Shown here: positions 59,991-64,000 of the stretch, piece by piece
How the letters are laid out: every line of letters starts with the position of its first letter
Numbering within the stretch: the first letter of the stretch is position 1
DNA from: JAICWP01 sp035278025
GTDB taxonomy: Bacteria > Acidobacteriota > Terriglobia > Terriglobales > Acidobacteriaceae
Direction of reading: 5' to 3'
Length of the DNA stretch: 64,000 bases
NCBI GenBank assembly: GCA_035278025.1
Contig: DATEJK010000154.1
Span: forward strand, 32,538-96,537
Notes under the pieces: generated by a model
What the model was told of the DNA's origin: nothing
Databases searched by the model: none
What the model saw: the letters and a program-made list of their open reading frames with translations, nothing else
Translations under genes and position numbers: made by a program

Positions 59991-61073
59991 GTGAAACTTG
60001 GAGTTCGTATTGCTGTCTTCCTGGGTTTGGCAGTTGGGTTGTGCGTGCCTGCGCCGGTGGCCGCGGCCGATGATCCCAATCCCCGTAATCCAAGCCAGCC
60101 CAAAGTCCTGGTCATGAACGCCTCGCAAATCCAGGATCTCAAAAAGCGCGCCCAGGCGGGGGAACCCGAAGCCCAATACATTTTGGGTTCTGCCTACCGC
60201 GGTGGCGGTCCCATCCTTCCCAAAGATTTAGCCGCCGCCCTGCAGTGGTGGCAAAAGGCGGCTTCGCAGGGCCATCCAAGTGCGCAAAACGGTTTGGGCT
60301 ACATGTACCAGAATGGCGAGGGGGTGGCGCAGGACTTCTCCCAGGCCGCCAGGTGGTATCGCATGGCTGCCGAACAGGGCGATGCCGCCGCCCAGAATAA
60401 CTTGGGCGCTCTTTACTTCTCGGGACAGGGAGTTCACCGCAGCTACATCCGCGCGTTTAACTGGCTCCGCATGGCTGCCGGGCAGGGATTGGCCACGGCC
60501 CAGCACGGCTTGGCCATCATGTACCAGTACGGCAAAGGTACCAGCCGGAACCTGGCGGAAGCGCTGGGTCTTTACCGCCAAGCCGCGTCGCAGGGCTTGC
60601 CGCTGGCACAAAACGAACTGGGCTCCATGTACCTGCGGGGAGAAGGCGTCAGCCGCGACCCGGCGGAAGCTTTTCACTGGTTTCAGCTCGCGGCGGAGCA
60701 ATCCTTGCCCGAGGCGGAGAACAATCTCGGTTACCTCTACAGCACGGGGCAGGGTGCCAGCCGCGACTACCACCAAGCCTGGCGCTGGTTCAGCCGCGCA
60801 GCGGAACAGGGATTGACGGCAGCCGAGGTGAATCTGGGAGCTTTGTACATCACCGGCCATGGTGTCCCTCTGGATTATGTGGAAGGCTACAAATGGCTCA
60901 GCCTGGCGGCCACCCAGGGCTCCACAAGCGCAGCCCAAGCCAAGCAGTTCCTCAGACCCATCATGACCGCGAAGCAGTTAGCGGCGGCCGATGACCGGGT
61001 TGCGCAATGGCGGCAGGTGCACCTCGTCTCGCCGCAAGATGCGCCCGACCGACATCCGCTTAGTGCCCCGTAG
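59991..61073 (+). CDS. Secreted SEL1-repeat protein
   Basis: A protein of 360 residues with signal peptide (VFLGLAVGLCVPAPVAAA) and seven SEL1 repeats of about 36 residues (for example AQNGLGYMYQNGEGVAQDFS; AQNNLGALYFSGQGVHRSYI), ending in WLSLAATQGSTSA. SEL1 solenoids mediate protein contacts; no partner is evident. The start is GTG 59991, directly before the signal peptide. Confidence 0.83.
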   Translation: MKLGVRIAVFLGLAVGLCVPAPVAAADDPNPRNPSQPKVLVMNASQIQDLKKRAQAGEPEAQYILGSAYRGGGPILPKDLAAALQWWQKAASQGHPSAQNGLGYMYQNGEGVAQDFSQAARWYRMAAEQGDAAAQNNLGALYFSGQGVHRSYIRAFNWLRMAAGQGLATAQHGLAIMYQYGKGTSRNLAEALGLYRQAASQGLPLAQNELGSMYLRGEGVSRDPAEAFHWFQLAAEQSLPEAENNLGYLYSTGQGASRDYHQAWRWFSRAAEQGLTAAEVNLGALYITGHGVPLDYVEGYKWLSLAATQGSTSAAQAKQFLRPIMTAKQLAAADDRVAQWRQVHLVSPQDAPDRHPLSAP

Positions 61074-61132
61074 CTGCCAGCCGGCCATGAGGCTCCCTGC
61101 CCCTGCCTTGTGCCAGCCATTCTTCTGCCCAT

Positions 61133-61150
61133 ATCACACCGCGGTGTGAT
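61133..61150. promoter_or_regulatory. Perfect 18-bp palindrome before a small membrane protein gene
   Basis: ATCACACCGCGGTGTGAT is fully self-complementary. It lies 64 bases upstream of the small membrane protein start and 60 bases after the SEL1 gene. With no T tract it suits a dimeric repressor or activator. Confidence 0.45.
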
Positions 61151-61214
61151 TACGGTCATCGGCACTGGCCCGTCCGGCAGCTGACAATAGGGGCAGACGA
61201 AACGAGGTGGCGTC

Positions 61215-61487
61215 ATGACCGCTCTCTTCGGGCTGGTGATGGTGTGGGGAATTTCGACCGCAGTTCTGGTGGTCCTGCTCATCTACCGCGGCACCTTGAC
61301 CATGCGGGAGGACGATCAGTTGTTTCTTGATCAGGCTGAATCGCACATGGAAAAGGAGCAGATGGAGATCATGCAAAGAGCGGACCGTCTGGGCCCGTTC
61401 ATTCGCGTCTTCGGTGCGACCTCCGGCGCGCTGATCATCGTGATCGCTGGGGTATGGTTCTATCAGGCAATTACCGCGGTGCGCTGA
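61215..61487 (+). CDS. Small membrane protein of unknown function
   Basis: A protein of 90 residues with two membrane helices (LFGLVMVWGISTAVLVVLLI, 4-23; FGATSGALIIVIAGVWFY, 67-84) separated by a charged helix rich in Asp/Glu (MREDDQLFLDQAESHMEKEQ). I do not recognise the family. It has a good ribosome site (ACGAGGTGG) and ends 6 bases from the convergent radical SAM gene. Confidence 0.65.
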   Translation: MTALFGLVMVWGISTAVLVVLLIYRGTLTMREDDQLFLDQAESHMEKEQMEIMQRADRLGPFIRVFGATSGALIIVIAGVWFYQAITAVR

Positions 61488-61493
61488 GCCCAA

Positions 61494-63023
61494 TCAGGAA
61501 TCCGTCAGCGGCTCCAGTTCGCCGCCAGGCAGCTGTGGAATATAGTCCGGCTGGCACACCCGCTCCGTAATTTTCTGGAAGTGATAGCCCATCACCGCCA
61601 GGGTAATGGCCGTTCCGAAGGCATGGCGGTAGCGGGTGGCGGCATCGAAAATGAATTTCCAGTAGCTGGAGCGGCCTTCGCTGAAAACGCCCTGCTTGAT
61701 AAAGGAGCGCGCTAAGGCCCGGTAATCGGAAAACACCCGCCGCGGCTGATACTCCGGCCGGTAGCGCGCCAAAAACTTCCTCGCCCGCTCGTAGTAATTG
61801 TCCTGATCGTAAATGCGCTTCAGAATGGAGCGGTAACCCTCCACCAGCCGGCGCGGGTCCATCTTGGGGATGAAATTCAGGTTGCAATCGAAGTTGTCGC
61901 CGTCGCCGTCCTGCAGCAGCCGGCCTTCCTTGCTTAACCGGCGGTAGAGCTGCGTTCCCGGGAGAGCCTGCAGAAGGCCTACCATGGCCAGTGGAATGGC
62001 GCTCTCCTGGATAAATTCCACCTGGCGCTCGAAAATGTCCTCCGGATCGTTGTCGAAGCCCACGATGAACCCCGCCATCACTTCCATGCCGTAGCTCTGG
62101 ATGCGGCGCACGCTCTCCAACAGGCTGCGGCGCGTGTTCTGCATCTTTTGCGCTTCCTTCAGGCTGGCCTCCACCGGCGTTTCAATGCCCAGGAACACGC
62201 GAATAAAGCACGCCTCTTTCATCATGCGCAGCAGGTCTTCATCGTCGGCCAGGTTGAGCGAGGCCTCGGTAAAGAACGTGAAGGGGCGCCCGTGGCGGGT
62301 ATTCCACTCCGCCAGCACGGGCAGCAGTTCTTTCACTTTCTTCTTGTTGCCGATGAAGTTGTCGTCCACCAGGAAGACCGAACCGCGCCACTTGCGCGCA
62401 TAGAGCTGTTCCAGTTCGGCTACCACCTGCTCCGGGGCCTTGGTGCGCGGGCGGCGCCCGTAAATTTCGATGATGTCGCAGAATTCGCAGTTGAAGGGGC
62501 AGCCGCGGGAAAACTGGATGGCGGTAGAACTGTACTTCTTCAGATCTACCAGGTCCAGGTCCGGCAGCGGCGTGCGCGCCAGGTCGGGTAAGTTGGCTGC
62601 GGTGTAGAGCGGTTTCGCGGTGCCGCTCTCCAGGTCGCGCACCAGTTCTGACACCAGGTCCTCCGCCTCCCCGACCACCACATGATCGGCGTACTCCCGG
62701 ATATCGGCCACGCCGCTGGTGATTGGGCCGCCGAGCACGGTGCGCAAGCCCCGCGCACGGCAACGCTCCATGAGTTTCTGCAGTTCCTGCTTGTGGACCA
62801 GCATCCCGCTGAGCAGGGCCACGTCCGCCCAGCGCAGGTCAGCCTCGGTCAGCCGCCGAATGTTGGTATCTACCAGCCTCTTCTTCCAGTGCGACGGCAA
62901 CAGGGACGCCACCGTCAGCAGCCCCAGTGGCGGATATGCCGAGCGCTTGCCTTCAAAGGGCAGCGCGTGTTTGAAACTCCAGTATGTGTCCGGCCATTCC
63001 GGGTAGAGCAAAAGAGCATTCAT
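61494..63023 (-). CDS. B12-binding-domain radical SAM protein with DUF4070
   Basis: A protein of 509 residues. The N-terminal B12-binding-like domain includes YPPLGLLTVASLLPSHW and VLGGPITSG. The radical SAM motif is CPFNCEFC at about residue 180 (the CxxxCxxC that holds the [4Fe-4S] cluster). A DUF4070-type C-terminus contains LQALPGTQLYRRLSKEGRLL. The family includes the hopanoid C-2 methylase HpnP and other methyltransferases; I cannot tell from sequence alone which this is, and no hopanoid gene is in the window. Two direct repeats (CTCAGTACT) lie 37-66 bases upstream of its start. Confidence 0.85.
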   Translation of the reverse strand: MNALLLYPEWPDTYWSFKHALPFEGKRSAYPPLGLLTVASLLPSHWKKRLVDTNIRRLTEADLRWADVALLSGMLVHKQELQKLMERCRARGLRTVLGGPITSGVADIREYADHVVVGEAEDLVSELVRDLESGTAKPLYTAANLPDLARTPLPDLDLVDLKKYSSTAIQFSRGCPFNCEFCDIIEIYGRRPRTKAPEQVVAELEQLYARKWRGSVFLVDDNFIGNKKKVKELLPVLAEWNTRHGRPFTFFTEASLNLADDEDLLRMMKEACFIRVFLGIETPVEASLKEAQKMQNTRRSLLESVRRIQSYGMEVMAGFIVGFDNDPEDIFERQVEFIQESAIPLAMVGLLQALPGTQLYRRLSKEGRLLQDGDGDNFDCNLNFIPKMDPRRLVEGYRSILKRIYDQDNYYERARKFLARYRPEYQPRRVFSDYRALARSFIKQGVFSEGRSSYWKFIFDAATRYRHAFGTAITLAVMGYHFQKITERVCQPDYIPQLPGGELEPLTDS

Positions 63024-63059
63024 GGGGATTCAAGACTGCGGGAACAAAAAATCGGAAAT

Positions 63060-63089
63060 CTCAGTACTCTGACTAGAAAACTCAGTACT
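63060..63089. repeat. Direct repeats CTCAGTACT, 21 bases apart
   Basis: CTCAGTACT occurs at 63060-63068 and 63081-63089, two helical turns apart and just upstream of the radical SAM gene on the minus strand. The spacing fits two copies of a regulator on one face of the DNA. The rest of 63024-63335 shows no gene. Confidence 0.4.
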
Positions 63090-63335
63090 TACTACCAGTG
63101 AGAGGGCCGCTAATGCCAATTCGATGTCCGTCCCTCACCCGACGACGGATTATTTACTCGTTCTTAGCTGCTTAGTAAGGCTCAGCCGCGCCAGACTTGT
63201 CAACTCTTATTCAGTGAGCCGTTAGATGGGACAATTCACCGAACTCATTGTAGTCTTCCTGGTGAGCTGCGCCCGTTAAAAGCATACTCAGACGCACAGC
63301 GTAAAGATTGGGGCAGCTCATTTCAGGAAAATACC

Positions 63336-63626
63336 TTAAATTGGTTTGCTGGGCTCGTCAGGAGTGGCCCCAGATGCGCTGACGTACAGCGCCGGTCGCC
63401 CGCCCGCGTACTGGGCGGTGAGGATATGCCGGCAAGCCTCGCAACAGGCCACCAGGATTCCCCCATCCGGAGCTTCGGCCACGGCTCCGCCTCCTGCCAG
63501 CCCACGGACCGCTATGGCCGCCAGCAGGGTCTCGCGGTCGTGCAGCATGCCTGGCGACAGGGGCTTTCCGCACGCGTCACAAGCTATGGTGATGCCCATG
63601 CCCAGTTGGATGCTGGCCGTAGGCAT
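63336..63626 (-). CDS. Small Cys-pair protein, function unknown
   Basis: A protein of 96 residues with two Cys pairs, CDACGKPL (16-23) and CCEACRHIL (61-69), which would suit a zinc-binding fold, around a hydrophobic-alanine segment (AAIAVRGLAGGGAV). The tail resembles no family I know. It could also start at the second Met (MGITIACDACG). It stands alone; the flanks (63024-63335 and 63627-64000) are gene-poor. Coding is plausible rather than certain. Confidence 0.45.
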   Translation of the reverse strand: MPTASIQLGMGITIACDACGKPLSPGMLHDRETLLAAIAVRGLAGGGAVAEAPDGGILVACCEACRHILTAQYAGGRPALYVSASGATPDEPSKPI

Positions 63627-64000
63627 AAGTTTCCATAAGGCCCGGAAGGGACTATTTCAGTGCTGGACAGGCCTTTGTCAGCCGGTGTTTGCACGGGTAC
63701 TAACTCGCATCTTCCCCGCCGCCTATCACGGTCCTGAGTGCCCCGAATCACCGCCGCCAGTTCACATCTCGGGCAAAATAACCCTTAGGCACAGAGGCCA
63801 AATCGCCATCACGACGAGACGGCAATAATCCGGCGAGCGAGTCTGCTTGGCCCGGCCAAGTCACCGGTGGCCCCTGTGCCCGCTGGGCAGCAATCCCCTT
63901 GCTCCACCTCCGTTTGTCGGCTTAGTGTGGAGCGGTGAAGCTTCCTCGCTGTAGCGGCATCCTCCTGCACATTACTTCTCTCCCGGGCGGACACGGCGTC
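63627..64000. other. Right-end stretch without recognisable gene
   Basis: Only short open frames without family resemblance or good start sites are present on either strand. A gene entering from beyond the edge cannot be excluded, but none is recognisable. Confidence 0.4.

Noticed and set aside
59634..60176. Minus-strand frame of 180 residues upstream of lysC
   Set aside because: It overlaps the predicted promoter and leader of lysC and the start of the SEL1 gene, and has no recognisable domain.

Overview
The window reads as a chromosome segment of an Acidobacteriota bacterium. Supporting this are three TonB-dependent-receptor-type outer-membrane proteins (two of them very large, with an N-terminal carboxypeptidase-regulatory-like domain), a pair of CRTAC1-type FG-GAP/ASPIC-UnbV secreted proteins, a DUF2934 protein, many TPR and SEL1 proteins, Tat-exported enzymes, and high G+C coding DNA. 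This placement is inferred from gene content; no rRNA is present. No CRISPR array, transposase or intact prophage was seen.

Layout. 1-4.6 kb (minus): a YfiR-like protein running off the left edge, its TonB receptor, and a membrane alkaline-phosphatase-superfamily (sulfatase-like) protein; an O-antigen-ligase-like protein follows on plus. 6.5-10.9 kb (minus): an exported GH13 alpha-glucosidase and a debranching-type glycosidase. 10.9-17.2 kb: two ASPIC/UnbV proteins around a cytochrome P460, then a secreted TPR protein. 17.2-26.2 kb: a large TonB-type receptor, a seven-heme c-type cytochrome with TPRs, a heme-bearing copper-monooxygenase-like TPR protein, and another TPR protein. 26.3-29.0 kb (minus): GH37 trehalase translationally coupled to a GH130-type enzyme. 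29.25 kb: tRNA-Leu(CAA), followed by a possibly acquired block (unknown Tat-exported protein, parallel beta-helix protein, divergent gamma-glutamyltransferase). 35.4-39.4 kb: a second giant TonB-type receptor.

39.5-45.6 kb: a redox module made of a HybB/NrfD membrane protein, a HybA-like ferredoxin and a membrane-anchored GcvH-like protein whose lipoyl-lysine position is glycine. No catalytic subunit is present. It is flanked by a sigma-54 response regulator, its histidine kinase and a CBS protein, with clustered dyad-symmetric sites. 45.9-50.0 kb: a Gld-type ABC exporter (ATPase, permease, GldG-like, DUF4340). 50.1-54.9 kb: small zinc-ribbon and DUF2934 proteins, acetamidase-like and AidB-like enzymes, PilZ, IscX and PEGA proteins.

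55.0-59.8 kb (minus): a threonine-biosynthesis operon (aspartate kinase, homoserine dehydrogenase, threonine synthase) followed by a MoaD/ThiS-like protein. It is preceded by what looks like a complete attenuator: promoter, short leader ORF and intrinsic terminator. The right end holds a SEL1 protein, a small membrane protein, a B12-binding radical SAM enzyme and a small Cys-pair protein.

The most unusual items are the GcvH-like/HybA/HybB module, the threonine-operon attenuator, the MoaD-like protein with a masked C-terminal Gly-Gly, and the O-antigen ligase with a PDZ-like insertion.
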